64,000 nucleotides of DNA from NCBI GenBank assembly GCA_017461445.1, contig JAFTXW010000002.1:83060-147059 (forward strand), in the 5' to 3' direction. Numbering within the stretch: position 1 is the first letter of the stretch; every line of letters starts with the position of its first letter. This stretch comes from Oscillospiraceae bacterium (GTDB taxonomy: Bacteria; Bacillota; Clostridia; Oscillospirales; Oscillospiraceae). Shown here in pieces: positions 42,978-51,368 of this stretch. The position numbers were made by a program, and so were the translations under genes. Under the pieces are notes generated by a model that ran no database searches, was not told where the DNA came from, and saw only the letters and a list, made by a program, of their open reading frames with translations.

Positions 42978-43181
42978 GTTCCTAACCATAGATTCGTAAA
43001 TATCCTAACCAGTAAAGAAACGGTAAAGATATAACAAACGAACAGTTAATTTTTTGCAAATATTTGATAAATATCGTTTAGCGGGCTGTTATTGGGCGCA
43101 CCGAATCCCTTCCCCCCGGGGGAAGCCTTTGGGGTGCTGCCGCGCCAGTACATTATACGATAATTCCCGCATATAAACGGA

Positions 43182-43217
43182 ACAAAAGGACGCACCGCTG
43201 TGGGTGCGTCCTTTTGT
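43182..43217 (-). terminator. Terminator after the antiporter fragment
   Basis: A perfect 15-base stem (43182-43196 with 43203-43217) with a U-rich 3' side on the minus strand. Confidence 0.75.
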
Positions 43218-43236
43218 GGGAAGGAGCTGTGTGGAA

Positions 43237-43428
43237 TTACATACCGAAAATCAGCCACAGATAGATGTAGGCGGGAATCACGGCGGACAGAGTGAAGGGG
43301 ATACCGATCTTGATGAAGTCGGAATTCTGCACCTCGTAGCCTGCCTTGCGCAGGATGCCGATGCCGGTGATGTTGGCGGAGGCACCGATGGGGGTGCAGT
43401 TGCCGCCCAGGGTGGCACCGGAATCCAA
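43237..43428 (-). pseudogene. 3' fragment duplicating the end of the ion-transporter gene
   Basis: Some 62 codons (ATLGGNCTPIGASANITGIG ... AVIPAYIYLWLIFGM) match the last 62 codons of the intact transporter at 41654 with about a dozen differences, several of them conservative (KAGYEVQN for KEGYEVSN). The upstream part is missing and the sequence above 43430 is unrelated. It is the remnant of a second, diverged copy, probably deleted by recombination or insertion at about 43430. Confidence 0.8.
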
Positions 43429-43522
43429 TTATCATTATAAGAAGTGTATGGATAAGATGGGACAAAGAAGCCTGTAAGGCAACTCAGATTGAACAAAGAA
43501 AGTTTGGTGGACGGAACGCGGC

Positions 43523-43551
43523 AAAAAGGACGCGCCAGGGGCGCGTCCTTT
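43523..43551 (-). terminator. Terminator of the decarboxylase subunit genes
   Basis: AAAGGACGCGCC (43525-43536) pairs with GGCGCGTCCTTT (43540-43551), with a U run on the minus strand. Confidence 0.75.
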
Positions 43552-43559
43552 CCTGTTAT

Positions 43560-43685
43560 TTACTTCCCGGAGGTGAACTTATTCAGCAGTGTCACAACGC
43601 CGATGATAACGCCGGTGACGACGAAGATACCAAGATACCCGGTGCCCATAACGGGCAGGGCTTCCATAAGCAGATCGAACCGCAT
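43560..43685 (-). CDS. Small gamma-like subunit of a sodium-translocating decarboxylase
   Basis: A 41-residue membrane peptide (MRFDLLMEALPVMGTGYLGI, then FVVTGVIIGVVTLLNKF) with one transmembrane helix. It is placed four bases after the beta-subunit gene with GGAGG in the end of that gene. Clostridial OadB-type genes are often followed by such short gamma-like peptides that stabilise the membrane part. It is too short to appear in routine open-frame lists. Confidence 0.75.
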   Translation of the reverse strand: MRFDLLMEALPVMGTGYLGIFVVTGVIIGVVTLLNKFTSGK

Positions 43686-43689
43686 AGCC

Positions 43690-44811
43690 TTAACCTCCAA
43701 TCATAGCCTTTACCAGTGCCAGAATCAGGCCGCCTGCGATGACGGATGCGATCTGGCCGGAAACGTTGACGCCGATGGAATGCATCAGCAGGAAATTGGA
43801 ATTATCCTCCTCCAGGCCCATCTTATGGACGACACGGGCGGACATGGGGAAAGCGGAGATACCGGCCGCGCCGATCATGGGGTTGATCTTCTCCTTGGAG
43901 AACAGGTTCATGATCTTGGCAACCATGATGCCGCCGAAGGTATCGAAGACGAATGCCACCAGACCCAGGCCGATGATGATCAGGGTGTCCACCTGCAGGA
44001 ACTCGGCAGCCTTCATCTGGGAGGCAATGGTGATACCCAGGAAAATGGTGATCAGGTTTGCCAGGGCATTCTGGGCGGTCTCAGAGATGGAGTTCATCAC
44101 GCCGCACTCCCGGATCAGGTTGCCGAACATCAGGAAGCCGATCAGGGCAACGGCGTCGGGAGCCACCAGGCCCACGATAACGGTGACAACGATGGGGAAC
44201 AGGATCTTGGTCAGCTTGGAAACGGGCTTGCCCTTGTACTGCATCTTGATCTTCCGCTCTTCCTTGGTGGTGCACAGCTTGATGATGGGGGGCTGCACCA
44301 GGGGAACCAGAGCCATGTAGGAATAGGCGGCCACCATGATGGCACCCAGATACTTGGAGCCCAGCTCCGTAGCGACGAAGATAGAGGTGGGGCCGTCAGC
44401 CGCGCCGATGATGGCGATGGATGCGGCGTCCTGGATCTCGAAGCCCAGCAGAGAAGCGGCAGCCAGGGTGAAGAAGATACCGAACTGGGCGGCCGCGCCG
44501 AAAATCATCAGCTTGGGGTTGGTCAGCAGGGGCTGAAAATCGATCATGGCACCGATGCCGATGAACAGCATCAGGGGGAACAGCTCCGCACCCTCGATGC
44601 CGATGGAGAACAGGGTCTCCAAAACATGCTGCACGCCGGTACCCTCAACAGCCACAGGCAGGTTCACCAGAATGGCACCAAAGCCCATGGGCAGCAGCAG
44701 GGTAGGCTCCATCTGCTTGACGATGGCCAGATAGATCAGCACACCGCCGATGGCCCACATAACCACCATTTGCCAGGTAATGTAGGCAAAATTCTGAATC
44801 AATACTTCCAT
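43690..44811 (-). CDS. Sodium-translocating decarboxylase beta subunit (OadB/GcdB family)
   Basis: A 373-residue integral membrane subunit that couples decarboxylation of a biotin-bound carboxyl group to Na+ export. It has many membrane segments and the family blocks AIIGAADGPTSIFVATELG near 141-159 and GAAGISAFPMSARVVHKMG near 310-328. The start ATG 44811 follows GGAGGATTACT. The alpha (carboxyltransferase) and biotin-carrier subunits are not in the window, so the substrate (oxaloacetate, methylmalonyl-CoA or glutaconyl-CoA) cannot be told. Confidence 0.9.
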   Translation of the reverse strand: MEVLIQNFAYITWQMVVMWAIGGVLIYLAIVKQMEPTLLLPMGFGAILVNLPVAVEGTGVQHVLETLFSIGIEGAELFPLMLFIGIGAMIDFQPLLTNPKLMIFGAAAQFGIFFTLAAASLLGFEIQDAASIAIIGAADGPTSIFVATELGSKYLGAIMVAAYSYMALVPLVQPPIIKLCTTKEERKIKMQYKGKPVSKLTKILFPIVVTVIVGLVAPDAVALIGFLMFGNLIRECGVMNSISETAQNALANLITIFLGITIASQMKAAEFLQVDTLIIIGLGLVAFVFDTFGGIMVAKIMNLFSKEKINPMIGAAGISAFPMSARVVHKMGLEEDNSNFLLMHSIGVNVSGQIASVIAGGLILALVKAMIGG

Positions 44812-45108
44812 AGTAATCCTCCATAACGCGGCCATACCGCAAAGTCTGTTACATTATACCAGACAGATGGCAAAAATACGGTAAAGAAGTAGCAGGGAGG
44901 TTTGAAATTTGCCGTGGCACAAATGATTGCTAACCCTTGAAGGCTTCCGCAGAAGACACTTCCAAACGTAAATTATCTCCGCTCCCATGTGGTAAAGATT
45001 TCTTTACCATTTCTTTGCCACTATCCCACATTTTGGAGGGGGATATGGGCTGTCTTTTTGGTCGAAAAATGGTATAATAGCATGGCAATCAACATTGAGG
45101 TGAAGGTC

Positions 45109-46170
45109 ATGCAATTCCACAAATACAGACTGCGGGACGGCTTGTTTATGCTTGCCGTTTTGGCGGCAGCGTTCAGCGTAAACCTGCTGCTGCTGGACTG
45201 GTTCGATACCCAGACCATGATCCCCATGATCTTCGTGCTGGGCGTGTTCCTGGTATCCTGGCGAACCCAGGGCTATTTCTGGGGCATTGCCGCTTCGCTG
45301 ATCAGCGTGCTGCTGGTGAACTACGCCTTTACATACCCCTACTGGGCCTTTGACCTGATCTCCCCGGAGTGCATCTCCTCGGCGGTGGTCATGCTGATCG
45401 TGGCTATTATGACCGGGGCCCTGACCACCCAGATCAAGGAACAGGAAAAGATGAAGGCCGAAGCGGAAAAGGAGCGGATGCGGGGCAACCTCCTGCGGGC
45501 GGTGTCCCACGACCTTCGGACGCCCCTGACCTCCATCTACGGTGCCTGCTCCGCTATGATTGAGAATTACGATGACCTGACCCGGGAGCGGCACTTAAAG
45601 CTGCTGGGGGACATGCAGGGCGATGCCCAATGGCTGGTGCGGATGGTGGAAAACCTGCTGTCCGTCACCCGGATCGACGGGAACAAAGTACGCCTGACCA
45701 AAAAGGATACTGTCCTGGAAGAGCTGGTGGACGCGGTGCTGGTAAAATTTCACAAGCACTACCCCAGCCAGCAGGTACAGGTGGAGATCCCGGAGGAATT
45801 CGTCAGCCTTCCCATGGATGCCATGCTCATTGAGCAGGTGCTGATGAACCTGCTGGAAAACGCGGTTTTCCATGCCCACGGCATGAAAAACCTCTGGCTC
45901 ACGGCGGAGACCAGAGGAAACAAGGTTTATTTTACCGTAGCGGACGACGGCTGCGGTATCCCGCCGGAACGTATGGAGGGGCTGTTCTCAGGTCTTTTGG
46001 ACAGCGAGGCCCCCACCGACACCAGCCGCAGCAGCATGGGCATCGGGCTCAGCGTATGCTGCACCATCATCAAGGCCCACGGCGGCGAGATCCGGGCCAA
46101 AAACCGTCAGGGCGGCGGTGCGGAATTCCGCTTTGCCCTGGAAATGGAGGAGAAATCACATGGGGAATAA
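45109..46170 (+). CDS. KdpD-like sensor histidine kinase
   Basis: A 353-residue membrane kinase. Four N-terminal transmembrane helices (about 11-110) form a DUF4118-type KdpD membrane domain. A HisKA domain follows with the phosphoacceptor in RAVSHDLRTPLTSIYG near 132-147, then a HATPase domain with NLLENAVFHA, DDGCGIPPE and GIGLSVCC. It lacks the long cytoplasmic KdpD N-terminus. ATG 45109 is preceded by GAGGTGAAGGTC; a longer opening from 44989 reads through the promoter region. It overlaps the regulator gene by 11 bases. The signal is not known; potassium or turgor is the family expectation. Confidence 0.88.
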   Translation: MQFHKYRLRDGLFMLAVLAAAFSVNLLLLDWFDTQTMIPMIFVLGVFLVSWRTQGYFWGIAASLISVLLVNYAFTYPYWAFDLISPECISSAVVMLIVAIMTGALTTQIKEQEKMKAEAEKERMRGNLLRAVSHDLRTPLTSIYGACSAMIENYDDLTRERHLKLLGDMQGDAQWLVRMVENLLSVTRIDGNKVRLTKKDTVLEELVDAVLVKFHKHYPSQQVQVEIPEEFVSLPMDAMLIEQVLMNLLENAVFHAHGMKNLWLTAETRGNKVYFTVADDGCGIPPERMEGLFSGLLDSEAPTDTSRSSMGIGLSVCCTIIKAHGGEIRAKNRQGGGAEFRFALEMEEKSHGE

Positions 46171-46864
46171 CAAATACAAGGTGCTGATCGTGGAAGACGA
46201 CCGCACCATCGCAAGCTTCATCCAGACCATTCTGGAGACCAACGGCTATCAGGTACTTACCGCCGAGAGGTGCCGCCAGGGTATCCTGGTGTTCACCTCT
46301 CACCTGCCGGATCTGGTGGTGCTGGATCTGGGACTGCCGGACATGGACGGCGAGGAATTTATCCGCCAGATCCGCTCCGTCAGCACCGTACCCATCATCG
46401 TTCTGTCCGCCCGGACTGAGGAGGCGGACAAGGTATCCGCACTGGATCTGGGGGCCAACGACTACATGACCAAGCCCTTCGGTACCGGCGAACTGGTTGC
46501 CCGGATCCGCGCCGCCCTGCGAACCTCCCGGCACGCCGGGCTGATCCCGGAGCTGCCCGGCGGGAATTTTGTGGCCGGGGATCTGGTGATTGACTTCGAC
46601 CGCCGTCAGGTCACCGCTGCGGGAAAATCCATCCATCTGACCCAGACGGAATACAACATCCTGGCCCTGCTGTCCCAGCACACCGGCAAGGTGCTGACCT
46701 ATGCCGCCATCATCCGGGAGATCTGGGGCGGTATGGACGACGGCAGCGTGAAAAAGCTCCAGGTGAACATGGCAAACATTCGCAAAAAGCTGGGCTGCCG
46801 CCCGGGAGATAACCGCTATTTCATCAACGAGCTGGGCGTAGGCTACCGGATGCTGGATGAATAA
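46160..46864 (+). CDS. KdpE/OmpR-family response regulator
   Basis: A 234-residue regulator with a receiver domain (VLIVEDDRTIASF, phosphoacceptor in LVVLDLGLPDMDG near 53, Lys in MTKPFG) and a C-terminal winged-helix OmpR domain (LTQTEYNILALLSQHTGKVL). Start ATG 46160 lies inside the kinase gene with GGAGGAGAAATC upstream. A kdp pump is not visible here, so its targets lie elsewhere. Confidence 0.9.
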   Translation: MGNNKYKVLIVEDDRTIASFIQTILETNGYQVLTAERCRQGILVFTSHLPDLVVLDLGLPDMDGEEFIRQIRSVSTVPIIVLSARTEEADKVSALDLGANDYMTKPFGTGELVARIRAALRTSRHAGLIPELPGGNFVAGDLVIDFDRRQVTAAGKSIHLTQTEYNILALLSQHTGKVLTYAAIIREIWGGMDDGSVKKLQVNMANIRKKLGCRPGDNRYFINELGVGYRMLDE

Positions 46865-46876
46865 AGGCATGGCAAA

Positions 46877-46910
46877 GGGGACACCAAGAACGGTGTCCCC
46901 TCTTTTTATT
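46877..46910 (+). terminator. Terminator after the two-component system
   Basis: GGGGACACC (46877-46885) pairs with GGTGTCCCC (46892-46900), followed by TCTTTTTATT. Confidence 0.85.
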
Positions 46911-47802
46911 GCCAGCTGCCCAATCTCCGCTCGATCTCCGCTTCCGTCACAAAGCCCTGAGAGGCACCGCTGACGGTGATCTTACAGGCCGCGAAGATCT
47001 GCGCCCGGCGGAGCGCGTCGGCAGGGGCACATCCTTTGGCATAGTAGTGCAGGAACGCGCTGAACAGGGCATCCCCCGCGCCTACGGTGTTGACAACGCC
47101 GCCCACGGAAGCCGCGGGCATTTCCGTAATCCCATCCGTCTCCCGCAGATACATGGCCGCCCCCCTGGCTCCCCGGCCCAGGACGATGATCCCGCAGCCG
47201 TAGGTATGGGCCAGCTGCCACAGAAAATCCTGATACTGCTCCCCAATGTGCTCGTCGCTCAGGAACAGAATGTCCGCCTGCTCCATAAATTCCCGGTTGT
47301 AGTCATCGTGGATATCGGAAAGCACATGCACATCCGTGGCGATCCGCTTTCCCGCCTGCTTGGCAAGGCGCAGCAGGGGGCGGTTGAAATTGATATTGCA
47401 GGCTGCCACCAGGTCAATGCCATCCAGTAGCCCCGGGGCAAATGGATAGGCAGTTTCCTGGATGTCCTTCAGATCGCAGTAGATCTGCCGTCTCCCCTCC
47501 GGGTCATACAGCACCACGGAGCCGGGTGTCTGCCCCAGACTGGGCCGCACATGGGCAGTATCGATGCCCAGCTCCCGCAAGGCATCCCGGATACAGGCGG
47601 CAGGAAAGTCGCTGCCGGTCATGGAGGTCAGGCGCACCGCATCCCCCAGGGTGCGCAGGGCCTTGGCGATATTGAACGCAACGCCGGACACGGCGGTATT
47701 GATGCCGAAGAAGGGATAGTCAATGGGATAATAGGGAATGGGAAAGCCCCGCACTGCCGTGGTAGTTTCCGTATTCAAAAGACCGCTTACCAGTATGTTC
47801 AT
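46906..47802 (-). CDS. PfkB-family carbohydrate kinase
   Basis: A 298-residue sugar or nucleoside kinase of the ribokinase fold. It has GINTAVSGVAFNIAKALRTLG near 33-53, the first PfkB signature region, and the second signature NTVGAGDALFSAFLHYYAKG near 243-262 with the catalytic Asp. Several residues differ from ribokinase, so the sugar is not clear. ATG 47802 follows AGGTGGGCAGGATT. It is transcribed alone, divergent from the AraC regulator, which may control it. Confidence 0.85.
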   Translation of the reverse strand: MNILVSGLLNTETTTAVRGFPIPYYPIDYPFFGINTAVSGVAFNIAKALRTLGDAVRLTSMTGSDFPAACIRDALRELGIDTAHVRPSLGQTPGSVVLYDPEGRRQIYCDLKDIQETAYPFAPGLLDGIDLVAACNINFNRPLLRLAKQAGKRIATDVHVLSDIHDDYNREFMEQADILFLSDEHIGEQYQDFLWQLAHTYGCGIIVLGRGARGAAMYLRETDGITEMPAASVGGVVNTVGAGDALFSAFLHYYAKGCAPADALRRAQIFAACKITVSGASQGFVTEAEIERRLGSWQ

Positions 47803-47827
47803 AATCCTGCCCACCTTTTTTGTTTGT

Positions 47828-47860
47828 GCGGCAGACCCGGCTGCTGGACGGGTCTGCCGC
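47828..47860. repeat. Perfect 12-base inverted repeat between pfkB-like and araC-like genes
   Basis: GCGGCAGACCCG (47828-47839) and CGGGTCTGCCGC (47849-47860) flank a 9-base loop in the divergent intergenic region. No U tract follows; a regulatory hairpin or operator is possible. Confidence 0.45.
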
Positions 47861-47934
47861 TCTATCAGGAAGAAAAATCAGCCGTGCTGATCATTGCCTT
47901 ATGTGTCCCGGGTTTTCCCGGTGCTTCTTTCTGT

Positions 47935-47963
47935 TTGCATTATACAACGGCCTGTGCTATAAT
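47935..47963 (+). promoter_or_regulatory. Promoter of the AraC-family regulator
   Basis: TTGCAT (47935-47940) and TATAAT (47958-47963) are 17 bases apart, about 60 bases before the start codon. Confidence 0.65.
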
Positions 47964-48025
47964 TCTTCTACAATAACCTTTCTTTTCTAACACGATCCTA
48001 TTATTTATCAAGAAGGAGGCACAGC

Positions 48026-48895
48026 ATGGGCGATCCGCTGCTGCATGAGACCAAGATCCACGGAACCCTCGATTTTCCCTACATCGTCTATCACGGGAAG
48101 ATTCCCGAATATATCCAGTCCTTTCCCCGCCACTGGCACGACGAAGCGGAGCTGATTTATGCTGTCAGCGGCCAACTGCGGGTCTGCGTCTGGTCGGAAA
48201 GCTTTCATATCTCCGCCGGGGACATCGTCATCGTCCTCCCCCACGCCATCCACTCCATTGAGCAGGTGGGCAGCGAAAGCGCGGAGTATTATAACATCGT
48301 TTTTGATTTCTCTATTTTTGGCAAGGATGCCTGCTATGAAAAATATGTGCGGCCCTTCCTGCAGCAGGAAAAGACAGTAAACTGCTGTGAGCGAAAGGGT
48401 TCCGAATTAAATGAGCAGCTGAAGCCACTTGTTCTGTCTCTAATCGAACACCGGCAATACAGCTACAGCACCCATGAATACCTGGTAAAATCCAACCTGT
48501 TTATGATCATGCACCTGCTGAACCGACACTGCGTGGACGCAAAGGAAAATGAACTGGCACTGCATCAGACCTATGACAAGCTGAAAATGGCCCTGTACTG
48601 GGTGCAGCTCAGCTATGCCCAGGATATCCCGGTCAAAAAAGCGGCTTCGTTATGTGGTTTCTCGGAAAGCCACTTTATGAAGCTGTTCAAGGAGCTGACC
48701 GGCATGAGCTTTACGGCCTATCTGATCGGCTACCGGTTGGAGCTGGCCGCAAACCAGCTCATCGAAACGGACCTGAACATCATCGAGATCGCCGCCAACT
48801 GCGGGTTTCACAACCATTCCTATTTCACAAGGGCCTTTGTGAAGAAATACGGTGTGACGCCCATTCAATACCGGAATGGCCGGCGGGGTTCATAA
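48026..48895 (+). CDS. AraC-family transcriptional regulator with cupin domain
   Basis: A 289-residue regulator. The N-terminal part is cupin-like, with RHWHDEAELIYAVSG near 35-49 and ISAGDIVIVLPHAIHSI near 62-78, which would bind a sugar. The C-terminal part is a double helix-turn-helix AraC domain: VKKAASLCGFSESHFMKLFK near 202-221 and IIEIAANCGFHNHSYFTRAF near 251-270. ATG 48026 follows AAGGAGG. It is divergent from the PfkB-type kinase and separated by a terminator from the ribokinase operon. Confidence 0.9.
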   Translation: MGDPLLHETKIHGTLDFPYIVYHGKIPEYIQSFPRHWHDEAELIYAVSGQLRVCVWSESFHISAGDIVIVLPHAIHSIEQVGSESAEYYNIVFDFSIFGKDACYEKYVRPFLQQEKTVNCCERKGSELNEQLKPLVLSLIEHRQYSYSTHEYLVKSNLFMIMHLLNRHCVDAKENELALHQTYDKLKMALYWVQLSYAQDIPVKKAASLCGFSESHFMKLFKELTGMSFTAYLIGYRLELAANQLIETDLNIIEIAANCGFHNHSYFTRAFVKKYGVTPIQYRNGRRGS

Positions 48896-48901
48896 GGAAA
48901 A

Positions 48902-48950
48902 GCCCCATCAAAAAGTTCCCTCTGTGAGAGCTTTTTTGATGGGGCATTTT
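48902..48950. terminator. Bidirectional terminator between araC-like and rbsK-like genes
   Basis: GCCCCATCAAAAAG pairs with CTTTTTTGATGGGGC, followed by ATTTT on the plus strand and A-rich arms that give a U run on the minus strand. Confidence 0.8.
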
Positions 48951-48972
48951 GTCCTATGAGTTGGGAAACAGC

Positions 48973-49884
48973 TTATCCCAGGAATTCGCTCAGAACGCGC
49001 ACATCTGTGGCATCCACTTCCCGGCGGGCAGGGATGGAGGTGGATGCACCCTTCCGGGTCACGCTGATGCCGCTGGCAATGGCCGCCCGCTGCAGGGCAC
49101 GGTGGGGATCACCGGAATCCGTGATCTCCGCCAGGAAATAGCCGGTGAAGGTATCGCCTGCGGCTGTGGTATCTGCCACCGCATTGCGGTAGATGCCTGC
49201 GGTATGGCGTTCTCCCTCCGCGCTGCAGTAGACCGCACCCCGGGAGCCCAGGGTCAGCACCAGATTCACGTTGGGGTAGGCCTTGTGGATGGCCTGCACA
49301 ATGGCCTCCGGGTCTGTTTCCGCGGCAATGCTGCTGCCTTCCACTTCGTTCACCAGAAGATAGTTTACATAACGCACATCGTAGGTTTCCGCCCGGGCAT
49401 CCCAGGGAGAGGGATTCAGCACCACGGTCATGCCCTTTTCGGAGGCCTTTTGCAAAATATAGGCAACGCAGGTGATCTCATTCTGCAGGACCACCATATC
49501 GCCCCGGCCGAAATCCGCAAGGACAGCATCCACATCCGCCTCGGTGATCTCACCGTTGGCACCGGGCAGGATGATGATGCAGTTCTGTCCCTCCGGGTCC
49601 ACCTGGATCACCGCATGGCCGCTGGCCCCGGGGGTGCGCTTGATATAGGTATCATGGATGCCGTCCGCAGCCAGCGCGTCCAGCAGCATCTGGCCATCCG
49701 CGCCCACCGCACCGGCAAAATAGACTTCCTTACCGGCCCGGGCCAGCGCGACGGCCTGATTGAAGCCCTTGCCGCCGCAGAACAGCTCCATTTTGGAGGC
49801 GGACATGGTCTCACCGGCGGACACGAAATGGGGGACCGTATAGGTACGGTCAATGTTCAAAGAGCCAAAAACCAGATATTTCAT
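48973..49884 (-). CDS. rbsK: Ribokinase
   Basis: A 303-residue PfkB-family kinase closest in pattern to ribokinase, which makes ribose 5-phosphate. It begins YLVFGSLNIDRTYTVPHFV with an N-terminal region FCGGKGFNQAVALARAG near 35-51. It ends with VADTTAAGDTFTGYFLAEI near 235-253, the second PfkB signature with catalytic Asp. The start overlaps the yesL-like gene stop by four bases. As the last gene of the catabolic operon it points to a ribose unit as one of the products. Confidence 0.88.
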   Translation of the reverse strand: MKYLVFGSLNIDRTYTVPHFVSAGETMSASKMELFCGGKGFNQAVALARAGKEVYFAGAVGADGQMLLDALAADGIHDTYIKRTPGASGHAVIQVDPEGQNCIIILPGANGEITEADVDAVLADFGRGDMVVLQNEITCVAYILQKASEKGMTVVLNPSPWDARAETYDVRYVNYLLVNEVEGSSIAAETDPEAIVQAIHKAYPNVNLVLTLGSRGAVYCSAEGERHTAGIYRNAVADTTAAGDTFTGYFLAEITDSGDPHRALQRAAIASGISVTRKGASTSIPARREVDATDVRVLSEFLG

Positions 49885-50531
49885 GGATCATTCTCCTTTT
49901 CTTCCTCCGCCTGCCCCACTGTCACATCCGGGTTACCCATGACCTTCACGAACACATTCCAGGTGGGTCTTGCCGCCAGGAACACGCAGACCGGCACATA
50001 CAGAAACGCGCCATAGGGGAAGACCAGTGTGCAGAATACCGCAAGGGCAAACAGCCCGATCAGGATCAGCGTGGTGGTCAGGTGGGAGGCCGCAATGCGC
50101 AGCGCGTTCACCACCGTGCGCATAGGGGGATTTTCAAAGGCTGCCTGTAGCGCGAACGCATAGACCGCGGCGGCCATCCAGACCACCAGTGTCAGCAGGA
50201 TCATCCATTTTGCGGCAGAGCTCGCCTCCACCAGGGCGATCCAGACGGCGTAGGCGTTAAACAGGATCACAGCCAGCGGAACCAGCAGGATCAGCCAGAC
50301 CGCGGTGCCGCCCTTCAGATTTTCCCGAAAAGCGGCAAAAAAGTTCTTCAGATCACAGTCGGAACGGTCACGCATCCAGTTCAGGGCCACACGGTGCAGT
50401 GCGGAAGTGGACGCGCCGATGGTGACGACCGGCAGGGAACAGACCGCCCATGCCACACTGATCAGCAGCGCATCCAGAAAAAACGCCAGCCAGCGGCCAA
50501 GGGGACTGTTGGGGGATAAAAAATTCAGCAT
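49881..50531 (-). CDS. YesL/DUF624-family membrane protein
   Basis: A 216-residue membrane protein with about five hydrophobic segments (about 17-40, 72-95, 104-130, 148-172, 175-195). It has the DUF624 layout: a first helix with VCSLPVVTIGASTSALHRV and the conserved-looking D-x(4)-FFAAFREN loop. YesL-type genes accompany Lpl/Yte-type sugar transporters and glycoside-degrading enzymes in Firmicutes; the function is not known. Confidence 0.85.
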   Translation of the reverse strand: MLNFLSPNSPLGRWLAFFLDALLISVAWAVCSLPVVTIGASTSALHRVALNWMRDRSDCDLKNFFAAFRENLKGGTAVWLILLVPLAVILFNAYAVWIALVEASSAAKWMILLTLVVWMAAAVYAFALQAAFENPPMRTVVNALRIAASHLTTTLILIGLFALAVFCTLVFPYGAFLYVPVCVFLAARPTWNVFVKVMGNPDVTVGQAEEEKENDP

Positions 50532-50534
50532 TTG

Positions 50535-51236
50535 TTATTCTTTCCTGGCCGCGGCATTGCGCCTGCGCCATCTCTCCCAGATCCGGGTCATATGCTCCTC
50601 CACCGCGATGACTGCGGCAACACGGTCCCGGCGGCAGATGGCATCTATGATGGCAAGGTGCTCTCTCTGCACCTCCTGCCGGTGCCCGGGTTCGTTCAGG
50701 TTTTCGTCACGGATCTGGCGGATCTCTTCAAAATAAGTGTTCACGATGCCCATAAAAATGGAGTTTCCGGAAAGCTCCACCAGGCGGTAATGGAAGTAAA
50801 AATCCAGGTCATCCTCCCCGGAATGCTGCTCGCTCTTCATAACGATCTCCCGCAGCTCCTCCAGCTCCTCGTCGGTTGCCCGCTCCACTGCCAGGACGGC
50901 TGCCTTCTGCTCGATGGCATCCCGCATCTCCATGATGTTGCGGAAGGAGGAGCTTTGGATCATCCGCCGGGCGGACTCCGTCATGCCGCCGTGCTGGTCG
51001 TCCTGGGGCAGAATATAGGTTCCATCCTTCGGCTTACGGCTGATGATGCCCTGGGCCTTCAGCTGTGCCAGACCTTCCCGCAGAATGCCCCGGCTGATGC
51101 CCAGCTGCCGCGCAAACTCCGGCTCATTGGGCAGCTTGTCACCTACACGGAGTTCTCCACTCTCAATCATCCGAATGATCCTCTCCGCCACCTGCTCCGA
51201 GCGGCATTTATTTTCCAAAGGTCGGAAGTCCTTCAT
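50535..51236 (-). CDS. GntR/FadR-family transcriptional regulator
   Basis: A 233-residue repressor with an N-terminal winged helix-turn-helix (LRVGDKLPNEPEFARQLGIS near 33-52, then RGILREGLAQLKAQGI) and an all-helical FCD effector domain (about 95-220) with the H residues in DFYFHYRLVELS. It probably senses a small acid or sugar acid and controls this operon. It has its own consensus promoter at 51291-51319 besides transcription from upstream. Confidence 0.9.
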   Translation of the reverse strand: MKDFRPLENKCRSEQVAERIIRMIESGELRVGDKLPNEPEFARQLGISRGILREGLAQLKAQGIISRKPKDGTYILPQDDQHGGMTESARRMIQSSSFRNIMEMRDAIEQKAAVLAVERATDEELEELREIVMKSEQHSGEDDLDFYFHYRLVELSGNSIFMGIVNTYFEEIRQIRDENLNEPGHRQEVQREHLAIIDAICRRDRVAAVIAVEEHMTRIWERWRRRNAAARKE

Positions 51237-51290
51237 TACATAATCCCCTTTTACACATCTCGTACCGGATGCAAAATCCTTAACAGATAC

Positions 51291-51319
51291 ATTATAAGGG
51301 AATTATCTTCCATTATCAA
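51291..51319 (-). promoter_or_regulatory. Internal promoter of the GntR-yesL-rbsK genes
   Basis: On the minus strand, TTGATA (51319-51314) and TATAAT (51296-51291) are 17 bases apart. Confidence 0.75.
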
Positions 51320-51325
51320 GCTTTT

Positions 51326-51358
51326 TCTGCGCAGCACCGGAGATCGGTGCTGCGCAGA
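51326..51358. repeat. Perfect 14-base inverted repeat after the lipoprotein gene
   Basis: The arms are 51326-51339 and 51345-51358 around GAGAT, just after the lipoprotein stop on the minus strand. A-rich rather than U-rich sequence follows in that direction, so termination would be weak; it may protect the upstream mRNA. Confidence 0.5.
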
Positions 51359-51368
51359 GGGAATCAGA

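Noticed and set aside
41642-42985. A 447-codon open frame opposite the antiporter gene
   Set aside because: It is rich in Asp, Gly, Gln and His in the way that antisense frames of hydrophobic genes are, has no ribosome site and no domain. The minus-strand transporter explains the open frame.
43489-44826. A 445-codon open frame opposite the OadB-like gene
   Set aside because: Same antisense composition effect; the minus strand encodes a clear OadB family protein with a good ribosome site.
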